Source: Glandiceps talaboti
Lineage: Eukaryota; Hemichordata; Enteropneusta; Spengelidae
Reading direction: 5' to 3'
NCBI RefSeq assembly: GCF_964340395.1
Contig: NC_135570.1
Span: 13,642,822 to 13,692,821, forward strand
DNA length: 50,000 nucleotides
Part shown: positions 25,625-42,099 of the stretch, piece after piece
Layout of the letters: each line of letters opens with the position of its first letter
Position numbering within the stretch: the stretch's first letter is position 1
Translations under genes and position numbers: made by a program
The notes under the pieces: model-generated
What the model saw: only the letters and a program-made list of their open reading frames with translations
Database searches by the model: none
What the model was told of the DNA's origin: nothing

Positions 25625-25682
25625 GCGTTAGCTCAGCATTTTTAGATGCTTCCCTTGGGTCACAGGTATAGAATTTTATCCT
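25625..25682 (+). mobile_element. Degenerate tRNA-like SINE head
   Basis: GTTAGCTCAG resembles a pol III A box and GGTATAGAATTTTATC a decayed B box, 37 bases apart. No intact cloverleaf is seen. Weak on its own. Confidence 0.25.
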
Positions 25683-26082
25683 TGAGAACACGTCGACGCG
25701 GCGTGCTCGGCTCAGTTATGTACCCTCTGCCACCAGAATACGTTTAAACAAGAGAATGTAAGAAGTAAAGGAAGTGTGGGTCTGTTTTTTATGTATTCTT
25801 TTACTCAGTTTTCAACGTCTCCGTACTTCTGTTGTTCTTGGTATTATATTTAAATGTGTAAGCTTAAATTATGTTTTTCTGTGTTGTTGCAAGAAAAATT
25901 TTCCATAACGTAATATGATAATATTATTTTTCAATTTTAATTTGTTCATGTATTTGTTACAACTTAATGCGAAATACCAATGGCTATAATCTTTTGACGT
26001 TCGAAATTAGCTGAAACTCACATTACAATCTCAAAAAAAATGCTCCGTTGTAATGGAAAGATCGTCATCATTTTTTTTGCCA

Positions 26083-26150
26083 CCCGTGGCCCAGTGGCAA
26101 TGAAGCCGTTCATGATTCCTTTTCCTCGGCCACAGGTCTAATCTACCAAC
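26083..26150 (+). mobile_element. Degenerate tRNA-like SINE head
   Basis: GTGGCCCAGTGGCAATGAAG resembles a tRNA 5' half with A box, and CACAGGTCTAATCTACC a B box 48 bases on. The acceptor stem does not close, so it is not a functional tRNA. Confidence 0.35.
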
Positions 26151-26630
26151 GCTATCATGCAAATCATAGTTTTGACGATATACGGTTCTTTTCGGAGAAG
26201 CTTGCCCAAAGCTGTGAAACGAACTATCAAGATCAGTGAGCCTGATCACGAGGTTTATGTACCTGTCGTATTGGTTATTCACTGCAACGGAAGAATAGTC
26301 ATCGATGGATGTAGATAAGATTTATAAAGTACCCATTTTTTCTGCTATCCTTTTCAACTTCCTAAATTCGAAATTGACAGTATGGAAAATGTGATACTGC
26401 TAAGATACATTTAAATATGTAATAGATAGATTCTTGTATCGTCTTGCTGCTTTACTGCTGACGCATGTTTCCTATAAACGCATGTATTTTGTAGCTGAAA
26501 CTATGATGTCATCATTAGGAATACAAGATTAATTAACACAAGGAAATGGAAAACAGGGTTATGTAAGTGTTCAAACATACCAATGTGAGAATTTCACCAC
26601 AGCGACCCATGACATATACATAATTATATA

Positions 26631-26911
<281 letters not shown>

Positions 26912-26999
26912 ACGTTTGCACCGGAGGGCTGATGCTAATACGCCGCAGGAATGCGCATAACTTCCCAGTCCTATAAGGCAAACAAGGCTGTAAAGTTTT

Positions 27000-29303
27000 T
27001 ATCACATGCCAAGTGAACATTTATGTGATGGGGGATGTGTATAGTTTTTTTTAATCATCGCTTAGGCAGCCAAAATATGAGCTTGCTGCAAAAATCGCAT
27101 TTTGACTAGGTACGACTTTATTCTCATTAATTCATTGCCCCTGGGCACAAGTTGCCCGGCAACTATCCAATATATTTGTATATGTAAAATGTGCAAGATA
27201 GTTGTGTAAAAGTGAGGTATGGGAAATCACTTTACAAATACTGATGAAGCGAACATGAATGCCAACATATCAAGAGTTTGGCTATGTGAGCGAAGTTATT
27301 GCAGTTACATGGGTCGTTTGCGTAAACATTGCGCCCCTCACCCGCCACACCCGTAAACATGACCAGATCCTAACAGTTAATGTTATCCAATCCACGCCAA
27401 AGTTACTACATGCAATGCAACACTGCAACTTTCCATTCGACGTTACATTTGACAATTCGACATTCAATGAGAGCGTTCTTACAAGCAGAAGACATGACCC
27501 AGTTACAGGTACACGTAGTGCCAACTTTTAAATTACTGAGTTATTATTAAGCAAATTAGCTCAAGAAGAACTTCAAATGTCAGAACAATTATAAACTTAA
27601 CGTTCGTGATCATGATTCGTGATATGGATAAAAATGACAACTAATGATAATTAGAGATATACTAATTACGTCTCAGACTGCAGGAAATCTGGGATGTATT
27701 TATTTTCCAACCCCATCCGTCTCTTGATTGGAATCTGAACCTGCCCATTAAAAATACCCTTTGCAATAAGCTGTTTATATCGCTTGCTAGCTTTGATTTG
27801 ATGGCGTATTTGACGTTTTATGGGTTACAGACGGATGAGAACTTGTCGTGTACTAGCACTAGTTGTTATCGACAATACACATTTTCAAATTTAAGATGAC
27901 AAGTTATTCCCAGCAGGTTGGTATCATTTCCCCGTTAACGTGCTAATGGATGAATTAGTAGATGCTATTTTGTGATTGGCAACTTCACTGCAAATTCATA
28001 GTGACAGATTTCATCGTGTGTACTGACGATGTTCAGAACCGTGATGTTAATATTTAACAAATTTTATTTTTAACCTTCAAAACCCTACCTTTTAATAACT
28101 TTAATTCCGTGATTTTGGAAATTAATCAAATTAATTTGCATATATTACTTTTCGTAAAATACTCATGGGCCCACAACTTATATTAGTAAATAGCTAGGGA
28201 GGCAGTCTAGAACCAGCAGAAATATTAATATCATATTGTTGCATATATAGTCTGCTTGTTTGCGCCATAAATGTGCACAATTTTAAAAATTTCTTTTTGC
28301 ATACTTCAAAAGTCCCACCGTCAACAATTTTAATTCCTTTATTTCATAAATTAACCAAGATTAAATATGCCGATATGTTTTGAACGAGGGTTACGGCGCT
28401 GCGCATGCAACTAGCTACAGGAGTCGACTGCCCTCATTTCCACCACAGTGACTACATGCGGCGGGACTGGGATGAACAGGATTGTATATATAATTACAAA
28501 ATGAACTACGTATTAAGTAACAAACTAAGTTAACATTTCATATTTTGAGATACATGATAATTTCATGAATAAGCTAAGAAAGACATTTAACTGGCCCGAC
28601 ATTTGTTATGATCAACAGAAAACGAAAAATCTAATAATTTTTTAAATAAACAATAACATTTCAACAAAAACAGATGCCAAAACATCTCGAAAAGAAATGC
28701 TGTGATTTAAACGGAAGTGACGTTTACACTTAAAGCGAGGCTCATAGCTATGATCGTCTGCTCACAGAACATCCGCTCCAGTCACACTTTATAGCTTTAT
28801 ACACACTGAACGCTTTTTCAAAAGTTTAACATGTTAAAAATTTTCAATGTTAAAACACTGCAAATATACCTGAAGGTATTGAGCACTGGCACGCAAACGG
28901 AAATGTGTATTCATGCATCACCCAGCAATGTCGACGCCACAAATGTACTTCCTTTGGCGCCAAAATGATTACTCACAATAGGGATATCAAGGGTTGGTTC
29001 TTGCAACAATAGGCATATTGATTTTGCAATTCTTCTTATCCACATACATTATCAATTATTTGCTTGTTAACGTATCTTTTATCAGGGTAGAGATTACCTC
29101 AAAATTGCGTTGTTAAAAATAAGGATTGCTATGGGTCAGAGTCTTCATTCGACATGATACTTCAAAATATTTCACTCAGATAAGAACATTTGAGTTGTCA
29201 TATGCTAGTATAAATTCAAAGTATGTCATATTGATGGCACAGACCTCTAAGGATTGGGTAAAGAAGAAAATATAATGGAAACCAGATACGTTGAAATAAA
29301 CCG
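27000..29303. other. No gene seen
   Basis: Contains a GC-richer patch (27259-27531) open on both strands without clear splice sites, and two degenerate copies of an AT-rich block (about 28057-28155 and 28277-28380). Otherwise featureless. Confidence 0.5.
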
Positions 29304-29545
29304 TCATTGTCTGGCATCCCAAAAATATTATCAATATTGCTGCATGTCATTGTCTGGCATGACAAATATATTATCAATATTGCTGCATGTCGTCATCTGG
29401 CATGACAACATTTATATCAACATTGCGCCATGTTATTGTCTGACAAGACAAAAATATTATCAATATTGCTGCATGTTATCAACTGACATATCAAAAATAT
29501 CAATATTGTTGCTTGGTCTCATCTGACACGACGAAAAAATCAAAG
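29304..29545 (+). repeat. 43-bp tandem repeat, about five and a half copies
   Basis: Units of CATTGTCTGGCATGACAAA, then ATATTATCAATATTGCTGCA, recur at 29304, 29347, 29390, 29433 and 29476, with divergence at both ends. A 43-base period rotates the frame, so the 90-codon open frame here is incidental. Confidence 0.9.
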
Positions 29546-30276
29546 TAAAATCGTTACATTTTGCCAGAGAAAGTGTATGCGTTATTACCGTGCATAATTA
29601 TGATTTGGTGAAGATCTGCAAAGCTAATGACAGCTCAGAGAAAATGAACCATTGACGGACATTTTTGTTAAGCAGGCGATAAAAAGAAGCGCTGACGGTA
29701 GAATTTTTGTGGCGCAGGATAATAAAATGTAGCAATGATGTCAACCCTTTTTAGAGCCACTGCCAGGTGATGTTTTTTTGTTTCAATTCTCGATCAACTG
29801 GCTTACTGTAACATTGTAATGAAAAATAGTGTCGTCATCGAGACAGCTTAACCTTTAGAATTTAATTGTCTGTTGCAAACAAATATATAAACGTAAGAGA
29901 TACTGGGTTAACTTCCGACTAGGCTGAAATAACAAAGCTCAGTAAACGGCTAACAATTCATTAAATGTCCATTAAGAAAGTTAAGTGTACCAAGCATCCT
30001 AGTGAATAAACAAGAATATTTTATGAACAGCTCAGTGTTTTCAAAGAATCTGTCAAAATTGTTAGTTTATTTTAGCGTCAAAATATTAAATTGTTTATCT
30101 GAATACACATATGTATATTTACTTGATACGGCTGTGTTAATACTACTTTTATCTAATATCTAGATGTTAGATGTTAATCTATACAGGACTAAACGTTGGA
30201 TTCTGACGATTGGCACTAGTACGTGGGAACAAAGCACACTTTTAGTGAGATCGTGGTAAAACAGCCGAAACTTTTG

Positions 30277-30419
<143 letters not shown>

Positions 30420-30569
30420 TATGTTTGTATGTGTAGTTTTATGTTGTTTCTTGGTTTAAAATAAGTGCTGCCTTTAACAATTTGGTCCATCAAATCAGTT
30501 CTGTTTGATGCTTATATTGATGAAATGGTGTGGGAGGGAGGGAGGAAGGAAGGGAGGGAGAGAGAGATA

Positions 30570-31465
30570 CGACAGACAGGCACCTGATTGAAACGTTGCA
30601 TTCCTCTTATCGTTACAAGTTGAGAGAGTATCAACATAACTGGAAACGGCTAGCTAGTTATAATCGGCGAAATATAAATGTCTTCATGGAATAATCTCCG
30701 TCCACATGGGTTTCCATTATTTCAGAGCAGCATATACGCAAATTGATGATAAGTGTTTGTTTGCGACAACTCATTTGGGGCCACGACCTTCAATTATCGT
30801 ACGTGCATACTAATATACTAATGTATACACCTGGGCTTTACACGAACAGCTCCTTTCAACCAACGTACTTAAGATGTATATCAAACTACAAAACAGACAA
30901 GGTGCACTTGAACAACATCGCAGAATTACGAACGTGTTCATCAGCATCGTGATACAGTTGACAAGTTGGTTAGACATTCTATTTGATCAGACATGCTTGA
31001 CGATCGTCCAGAGAATTGTTATCACTAATTACACAACGTTCATAATATTATATGTGTTATCTATCACATTAATTTTTAGGTGAAATAGTTGTGAAACGCC
31101 CAATTAAACTACGTGCAAGTCAATAATTTTATGGGAGGAATTAGTCCAGTCAAAATATGGAATGACCCATCACTAATTGCAACTGAATTTATTTTTTCAC
31201 CATGATCTTCAGATTGGTCCTCATAAAGAAATTTCAAAAGTCCTCCTCAATCTAAGTGGTGGAACATTATCTAATTTGCATAAATCCAAAATGGCCGCCA
31301 AAACAACTCTATTTATTATATATTTAATTAAATTTCAGTTCTAATCAACCTTTATGAAGTATTTATATATGTTAATCTATGTAGTTTGACCTGTGGAGTA
31401 TACAGTAGTCATAACATACCTAATACCAACACGATACGACAATATATTTCATGTTGCCATGCCAT
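30570..31465. other. No gene seen
   Basis: Unique AT-rich sequence with two overlapping 69-codon frames of no recognisable kind. Confidence 0.55.
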
Positions 31466-31771
31466 ACACACACACACCCACCCACCCACACACCAACATA
31501 CATATATACATACATACATGCATACATACATACATACATACATACATACATACATACATACATACATACGTACGTACGTACGTACGTACATACATACATA
31601 CATACATACATACATACATACATACATACATACATACATACATACATACATACATACACACACATACATACATACACACATACATACATACATACATACA
31701 TACATACATACATACATACATACATACATACATACATACATACATACATACATACATACATACATACATAC
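31466..31771. repeat. (CATA)n microsatellite
   Basis: CA/CCCA start, then CATA units with a CGTA sub-block at 31567-31589 and CA interruptions. Confidence 0.97.
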
Positions 31772-33107
<1,336 letters not shown>

Positions 33108-35029
33108 GTTTAAAATAGTGTGTAACAGGTTTAACACAAGTTATTGAAGAAACAAATACCCGTTAAACAATATAACATTAACAACATGTAATCCAATTCT
33201 AGGAGCACATGATATAACTAACATCTATATAAAATATTAATTATAGAAGACGTGCTTGTACTATTTGAATTTCATGATATAGTTAAGTCGTCCCTACCGA
33301 ATGACATCCTATAGGAAAGAGTGAGGTCATTGACGTTACATCTTGCACCGTATACTGTGCATCTAAAGAACAGAGTGCATTTTAAAAGGGAATGTATTTC
33401 AGACACATTAAGAACTCATTAAACAAGAGATACACCAGGCTGTAATGTACTCTAGACACAACACAACAAATATAACATGCTAAAAAAAAGATAAGAAATC
33501 TGATAATAGAACTTTTAGTTCTGCGTTAGATCAAAGGTCACAAAAGGCGCCATTCACAATGACGGCTACGGATGGTACATTTTTGAAGATATATCTGTAT
33601 TTGAAAAAACTGTTAAGCGCAAAACACAATGCTACAATTGTGAGGAAAGTCACACATGGCTTATAATCAATAGAAGTTATAGATATTGGAAACAGTACTT
33701 AGTGTAAGTAAATATTACTAGTAAACAAGACTAGGAACTATGTGATTTCTCCAGTATCGCATTTGCTTCATGGAATGTAAATACAAGTAGGAAAGAAAAA
33801 AAAGAAAGATATAAAATCTACGTCCACGTTGGAATCTGTGAACAACAACAGTTACTGTATTCCCTGATTCGTAATCACGCGTGTGAACGACTGAATCCTG
33901 GAATCTTGTCCCTCCTCAGGACTTGTGTATGAACTCAAATTGCTTTCAATTCCCGTTTAACTTTGCAATCAGGATTGAGGACTTCTTTTAATCTATACCC
34001 ATCGATACCACAGTCTAATTGCACGCACATCAAAACGATACACCGACACTATCTTGATGGACAGTGCTGGTGAAAGTCCCCGGGCAACATATAGCATTAT
34101 TCTTTCGATACACTAAGTTAACGAAATCAAATTAACCGACCGGGCGTTGTAATGCGGGAGCATGATATTGTAAAAGATACGCGCGAGATTTAATTTGAAA
34201 GCTATCGAGGGATCAAAAAGACATCCAATAAGATAGAGTCCGCCGGCTGGACAGATTTAACGCATTGCAAATCGCAAAGTAAGTCTTATGAATTTTCTCT
34301 CATCTGAAAACGGAAAACTTGGCGAATTGACAGCCAATAAATCGAGGTAGTGTGTGACGGGTTAATATAAATACGATGTGATATACCGCTAGTATAGTTA
34401 GCTCTTTTGCACGTGTACATCGACTTGTCCACGAACACTTTGATAATTTGATATTTATAACTGGTATTAAGTCTCCTCAAGTGATACCGTTATACCACTT
34501 GTAACCTAATCGCAATGGTATCTATAAGTAGAAACCATATAACCCAAAACACAGATGAGAATTCAAGTTATAAATATTACAACAATTTGTATGGCTAAAT
34601 CTATTTGTGTGTTCTGTGCATGACGAAAGGATTAGTCATGGGTGAGTTTGTCTGCGAGATAGGATATTTCAATACCTTATCAGTGTATCTAACAAAAATG
34701 GACGAGTTAAATTTTAAAGTTGAACTATTCTTGAATACACAAGAACAGTTAAACATTTCTTTTATCATGTACGTGCATTATAAAACAAAAATATAATAAA
34801 TATATATTGATAGAGAATACCCTGTCAACAGGCGATCAATCATTCCTAGGAAGTCATGATATACGTTCAAACAGGTTAATTGATACTGTATAGTGATTCC
34901 CAAAATCACTAATGGTTGCGACCATTGTATAATTCTTGATACATTCTGTTTGATCTCTACATTTATCATAGAGCTTCATCAAATGTACAAAACCTGTCAT
35001 AATAATCTAACACTGGTCTAATTTACAAG
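33108..35029. other. No gene seen
   Basis: Unique AT-rich DNA. Frames of 60-64 codons only, without domains. Confidence 0.55.
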
Positions 35030-35400
35030 TACTTCTAGTACAGCGGATTTCAAAATACCGTTCAACTTCTCTGTCTGATCCAACCTCAATAAGAAAGAGC
35101 ACATGCTACAACGAGATTATATGAATACATTTTTTGCAACATTTTGTCTTAAATGAAATGAACTTATGTGCCACCATGCAGATATCACATGCAGACGTCA
35201 AAACAATGGCGCCCGAGTGTCTGAACCTTTTTGCATTATATATTGTTCATCGAAATGGTATCTTTCATTTAGACAAAATGTAGCAACAAATTGATAGCTT
35301 GCTGTTAAAGTATAGCATATGCAGTTTCTTATTGAGATCTATGTGGTTATATTAAACAGAGAAGCTGAACGGTATTTTGAAATGTACTGTAAGTAATCCT
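35030..35400. repeat. Foldback element with arms of about 130-150 bp
   Basis: 35046-35074 (TTTCAAAATACCGTTCAACT...) is inverted at about 35357-35385. Further matching blocks inward (TCAATAAGAAA, ATGCTA, CATTTTGTCTTAAATGAAA) lie in the same order on both arms. The arms have diverged with indels, so this is an old insertion. Confidence 0.7.
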
Positions 35401-36511
35401 CCCTGCAGAAACACAAAAGCGGCCACCTATAAGTAACCAACTGTATATACCGTGGGCACGCACGCGTTTGTATAAAAATTTCATTTAAATGTGTACACCC
35501 CATACTTTTGTATAATTCTTACCACTAGATGCGCGTAACTGTGCAGTGCAAGTTAGTGTAGTGTAAACAGTTTATACCCATCACTGGAAGTACTTGTTTG
35601 CTGTACACTACTTCTTTATATACCCTTTATCGCAGACAAGTAAGAAGATTGTTTTTACCGTCTCTCGCTTTGTGGTGTATTCTCATTCTTTGTTACGTCT
35701 TAGCGTCTTACTGCGTGCGTTTTATCCTGGTAGGGTTTGCGTTTTGATGTTTGTGTACTTAATACATTTTTTTTAATAGTTGGAAGATTCGTCTTTTGGC
35801 TAAAACTATTCTCGAATCAAAATAAAAGTGAATAAATAAATTTCGTAATTCAATGTACATTCAAATCGTTCAATATGGATGATGTTATATTAACTTATTG
35901 CGTGAATCGACTTACATATTAGCAATTATCCGGATATTATCTAGAACCATAGACTGGAGTTCTTCTCCACTGTCTATGCAAGAACGTACTGTACGTATAA
36001 TTGCACACAATGGAGTTAAGCGAGATCCGCTGATGTTTGAATACAGTGTCTCCGCTGTGCACTGTTGCCTAAATGTAACTGAACACAGAACCTACATGTA
36101 ACTTGCCGTACAAGACTTTAACTGTGTCTCTGTGTTTTAAATTTTCGCTTTTGACAACATTCCAGCTTTCTGCTAATGATCAAGACCACCTCTCGCCTTC
36201 CGGGCCAAATGTCATCACTTGTTTAAAATACCACTGGTTATGGAAATACACAACATCAAATGGTGTTTATTTCAGACATTAAAAGCAGGCTGTACTTTGA
36301 AATGTACAGAAGCAAAGAAATAGACAATGGTTGCTGACTCCCAGTATACGTCATCTCTTAGGATGTAACGGTTGTCTCTGGAAATTAAACAGACATTGTT
36401 TTCATATCTTAAAAAGATTACTGGGACGTTTACTTTCAAGAACCGCGACATAATACCTCTATTGATACTACTGTTGCCCTATATAAGATTTTTACAAACT
36501 GTGGTACTTAC

Positions 36512-36590
36512 CTTGGAGATGAACGGAAAGCAAAGCGCATAGCAGAATTGGGAGGTATAGCGTATAGCTATAGTTGACGTCAAGTAACAT
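36512..36590 (-). CDS. Candidate signal-peptide exon (Ly6-type gene)
   Basis: ATG at 36590 opens MLLDVNYSYTLYLPILLCAL, then LSVHLQ, a short N-region and a leucine-rich hydrophobic core typical of a secretory signal. It ends in phase 1 at a consensus donor GTAAGT. LU-domain genes commonly have a phase-1 intron right after the signal peptide, and both Ly6 exon 2 sequences in this window enter in phase 1. The first matching downstream exon on this strand is at 17183, which would require a roughly 19-kb intron. An in-frame upstream ATG at 36689 would add 33 residues and spoil the signal position, so the inner ATG is preferred. Assignment to the 17-kb gene is inference. Confidence 0.4.
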
Positions 36591-36763
36591 TACGACAAAA
36601 TACGCGAAACCCTGTCTATGTAGTGAACGGAAGTACGCTTTCCCGCGGAATACAATATCCTCGCCATTCACACGAATTATATCATGCACAAACCTCTTGC
36701 GTATGACCTAGAGTGACATTCGACCCCGTGTCAATATAACGTAGCTTGTTTGTGAGACGAGTT

Positions 36764-36822
36764 CATTGCTCAGTAGGTAGAACAGCCGTATTGAAATAAT
36801 TGGGATCAGGGATATATGATAT
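36764..36822 (+). mobile_element. Degenerate tRNA-like SINE head
   Basis: ATTGCTCAGTAGGTAGAAC closely fits a pol III A box region. GGGATATATGAT sits 43 bases on at the B box position. No intact tRNA fold. Confidence 0.3.
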
Positions 36823-38109
36823 TTAGGCTTAGCATGGCGGTATACACACATTTGTACCTCCATGGGCATACTATATTTTCTGATTTCTTTTAATATTTAG
36901 AGGAATAATTTAGACGATTTTCAAAAAAAAATATTTGTCGATCATTTATCGTTTGATTTGATATTTGATATATATCGCTGTACATGAATATTCATGCAGT
37001 CGTTCACAATAGTTGCATTGCAGGACCCGTATTTTTGTGGATTTGACCTTTCCTTGACCTTGACTTTCACCCTTAAAATCTTATGCTTTAGTGATATGGT
37101 CTTTCATATAGCTACCTTTGGAATAACTTAATGATCAATGTCAATGCCTCGTAACAATGTTGAGGATAACAGGATTGTCATCTGACATTGAGTGATGTTA
37201 TATCACTTTGGCGAGGTCAAGTTCAGACAGAAGTCGGCTTTCAGTTGACATAGTCATCAATTTCAATGGGGTCAAAGCTAGTCAATATAGTGTCATTGTT
37301 TCTGAATGTTGTTATTCTCAAAACACTGAAGGTAAAATATTTTTGACACTTTCCAAGACATTATGGAGGACTTTGGCATTATAGCCTAATTTTAGATAAA
37401 GCCAAGTCGACTTCATCTTACAAAGCAAGACTGAGATAGAGTGACTATACATTATGCATTACACCAGCTGGAACTAAGAAATGAACATACAAATTAAAGT
37501 CAGACTGCAAGGTGTACATTGCGCATTGTATATTTCATATAGAGAAAGGCACTAACCATATATTTTCAAAAATGGGGATCTTAGGGCTCGAGAATTTAAG
37601 CTTCAAATTCATCCATATGCATTCGCACGCACTTTCGTACATATATATTTAGGGGAATGACTTGTTATTAGAGATTAAAGAAATGGATGCTAGCAAAAGA
37701 AATGTCCGGGAGAAGAAGTGTTTTAAAAAATGTAAATTATAAATCTGAATCCGATTAAAATTTGGACTATCCGTTTCAATTTCACTACCTGCATGTTAAC
37801 AAGTTGTACCATGCTGTGAGAATCAGCTCCGTATAATCAGCTTGAAGGTTTACACGTTTCATATATCAAGGCGGTATACACTGTTTTCTATTATTCATAG
37901 GGGAAGTAATAGTAGTTCTAAACCCTGGGCAATACACCAATTTTACTAGGCTGTGTATTACTGTAAGTTTATCACAAAGTTCGACTTCGGTCTCCTGTTA
38001 ACTCATTATAGTTATATATTTGTGAAATATCGAGGGTAAATATTAATATCACTCATGATTAGGGTCAGGCATATGGCTTATAGTTCGCTTAGTTTCGTTT
38101 CTTGTTCAT
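36823..38109. other. No gene seen
   Basis: Upstream side of the candidate signal exon. It contains CCTTGACCTTGACTTTC-like short direct repeats (about 37047-37070) and no exon. Confidence 0.5.
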
Positions 38110-39774
<1,665 letters not shown>

Positions 39775-39866
39775 AGTAACCCCATCTACACGTAGGTCGT
39801 CCTACCCGAGGCAGTCCCAAGTCCTACCTGAGGTAGGATTTTTAGTGCCGTGTAGGCGGGGCTACT
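39775..39866. repeat. 92-bp near-palindrome
   Basis: AGTAACCCCATCTACACG at 39775 pairs with CGTGTAGGCGGGGCTACT ending at 39866. Inside, TCCTACC / GGTAGGA blocks pair again, and TCCTACCTGAGGTAGGA is itself a perfect palindrome. Probably a very short terminal-inverted-repeat element. Confidence 0.75.
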
Positions 39867-41409
39867 GTTAAACTTTTATTTGAATTATTCGTCCAAATAA
39901 ATTCGGAAGTTTGTTGAAATTTCGCCAAGGAGAATCGCCCTAGTGCCCTCGTGCAATCGTGTTGATGACGCAGGAGGAAACTGGAGTACCCGGCGATAAC
40001 TTTAATTTCGTTGCTCGGCAGGGTCAAACTGAGCATCCCCTTTCTTACCTACAGAGCTAGTTATTTTTTAAATCAAACCCAGCCGACGTTGAGCAGATTC
40101 AAACGTAGGCTGTAGAATTAGAAGTAAGAGGCATTAAATTGCAAGAGGAATGACAAAATATGTACACAGGGGAAAAGAATATAATTATGTACATATACGT
40201 AAATCGGAATGTTTCCTCGCAAAGTAAAGTCTCGCAGAAACTATTCGCAAATTTAGAGAGAGAAAAAAAGTTTTGTCGGGCAGTATTATTGAGGGAATCA
40301 ATGGCAAATGTTACCGTAGAAATTGTGGATAGACATACATTGTACAATCAGGGACACTCTTGATATCCTGTTGGTTGAACGATCGGGATATAAATCCCAT
40401 ATTTTTCATCGAATGTCTTCAACTTGGCTTACTTGTAGTATAATTAGATATTATTTCCCACTATGTTCTTCATATCAGTCAGCCAAGGAAAATATACCGG
40501 TAGCCTAAGGGGCCTTGTCACTACAAGTCACTAGACGACTGAATGAAGAAAATATTGGGGAATAATATAATGTGGCTATACCCCTGCAAACATGATTTAT
40601 GAAAAATCAGGTAAAATAATGTCGACTAGGAACGTTTTGACTCATACTTCGAGCATCGCAGAACCAGTGACGTAGACACGAGTTGTCGTGACGTAGAACG
40701 ACCACGGTATATACATGTAACCCATATTTCCTGTTCAAAGACAATAACTTGGCTTGTGCATGGTAGCTTTCAATAGCATGTATCCATGAGGGTTTTTTTG
40801 TACACTGCCTTCAGTGAAAATAGCTAGGGGCCACGTGACTCTTCATTCAAAGGTTAATGTATTGTAGTCTGAGTCAGTATAGTATGGTCTCATACATTTA
40901 CTATTAATAGTTCACTTTAATAATAAAATCTCACTAGCGATGCTTACCCTTGTGAAGTCGCAGTAAAAGTAGTTTCTTAAGTGCATATATTGATTCATAA
41001 GAAAGAATGATCAATCTTTTGATATTGAAAACAGTTTTAAAATGCTTTTATTGTTAATCCGATAATGGTCGTGATGAAATATCGAGTGATAATTAGAAGA
41101 ACTCGAACAATAATCACGACATGGTCTGCAATTTACTGAGACCCCACTTTTAAATGTCAGTATACACAGTGTAAAATTAATGGAAAATGCACACTAAAAC
41201 GTACTAAGAATCAACTCTCAGCCAACACAATGCAATACAGTTTGTTACATATGATGGAATGGGGAAAGAAGAATGGGAAGAAAGAATGTGAATTGTTTTA
41301 ATGTTTTTAATGTGGCATCCAATCAATGTCGGAATTCATAATTAGAGCTCTACCAAGTTTTAATTAGTTGTTTTGCATAACACACACAATGATACCTTAA
41401 TATAAAATT
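39867..41409. other. No gene seen
   Basis: Unique AT-rich sequence without domain-bearing frames. Confidence 0.55.
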
Positions 41410-41890
41410 TCAACCAATTAGGTACTACAACCATTGCAACAGTTGTCTAGAATTGCTGCTGACTAGAACGTCGTTTTATCAGCAGCAGACATTTAAATCT
41501 GGCTTTGTGCCAAAAAGTCTTCTCCTTCTCACACTATATCAAACTTACATACATTGACACAAAATAACATAGGTTGCCTCAGATACATACAGGTTCAAGC
41601 CATATTCTTTTCAGTATTTTATATCTGTGAAAGTCAGTCATATTGCCATATACCATATGACTAACTTTTCACAGACATAAACAACAACATTGCATGAATT
41701 TATTACATTTGAGACACACACTATCGTATCAGTGTATGTCAGATTGGTAGTGTGATGATGAGGAGAAGACTTTTCGGCACCAACAAAACCAGTTGTAATG
41801 TCTACCACTGATAAAACGATCTGCTGATCGGCAGCTAGCATTTCTAGACAACTGTTGCAAGGGTCGAAGTAAGCATCGGGGAAACATAAC
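41410..41890. repeat. 480-bp imperfect palindrome with almost no spacer
   Basis: The two arms meet near 41650 (AGTCATATTGCCATATACCA). Matching blocks occur in mirrored order: GCAACAGTTGTCTAGAA (41437 and 41846), CGTTTTATCA, AAAAGTCTTCTCCT, CACACTA, TGTCTGTGAAA/TATCTGTGAAA. By eye the arms are roughly 70-75 percent identical. The minus strand of the right arm and centre holds a 117-codon open frame (41991-41638) that is broken in the left arm. No known domain. Confidence 0.8.
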
Positions 41891-42099
41891 GTTACAGACG
41901 ATTCTATAAAGACCAACTTTGGATTAGGGTTCAAATTTAAAAAAAACAACAGTTTTCTGGTAGGGCTATCGAAAACGGTGGTCCTGAACAAAAGAATAAT
42001 CCTGCGTGGTCCTTATGGCTTGCTTCACTGTTAAGAAAATATGGATCCAGCAATACCCTGAGATTCAAGCATAATATGAATAATATACATATAGCTATA

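Noticed and set aside
27259-27531. 90-codon plus frame and 80-codon minus frame
   Set aside because: Both strands are open over the same bases, splice sites are poor (TTATTGCAG, GTACAC), and no domain is recognised.
29254-29526. 90-codon frame with a repeated peptide
   Set aside because: The 43-base tandem unit is not a multiple of three, and the apparent repeats arise by chance in rotating frames.
39826-39848. let-7-like start TGAGGTAG
   Set aside because: The match stops after eight bases, and the bases belong to a palindrome. No let-7 precursor shape.
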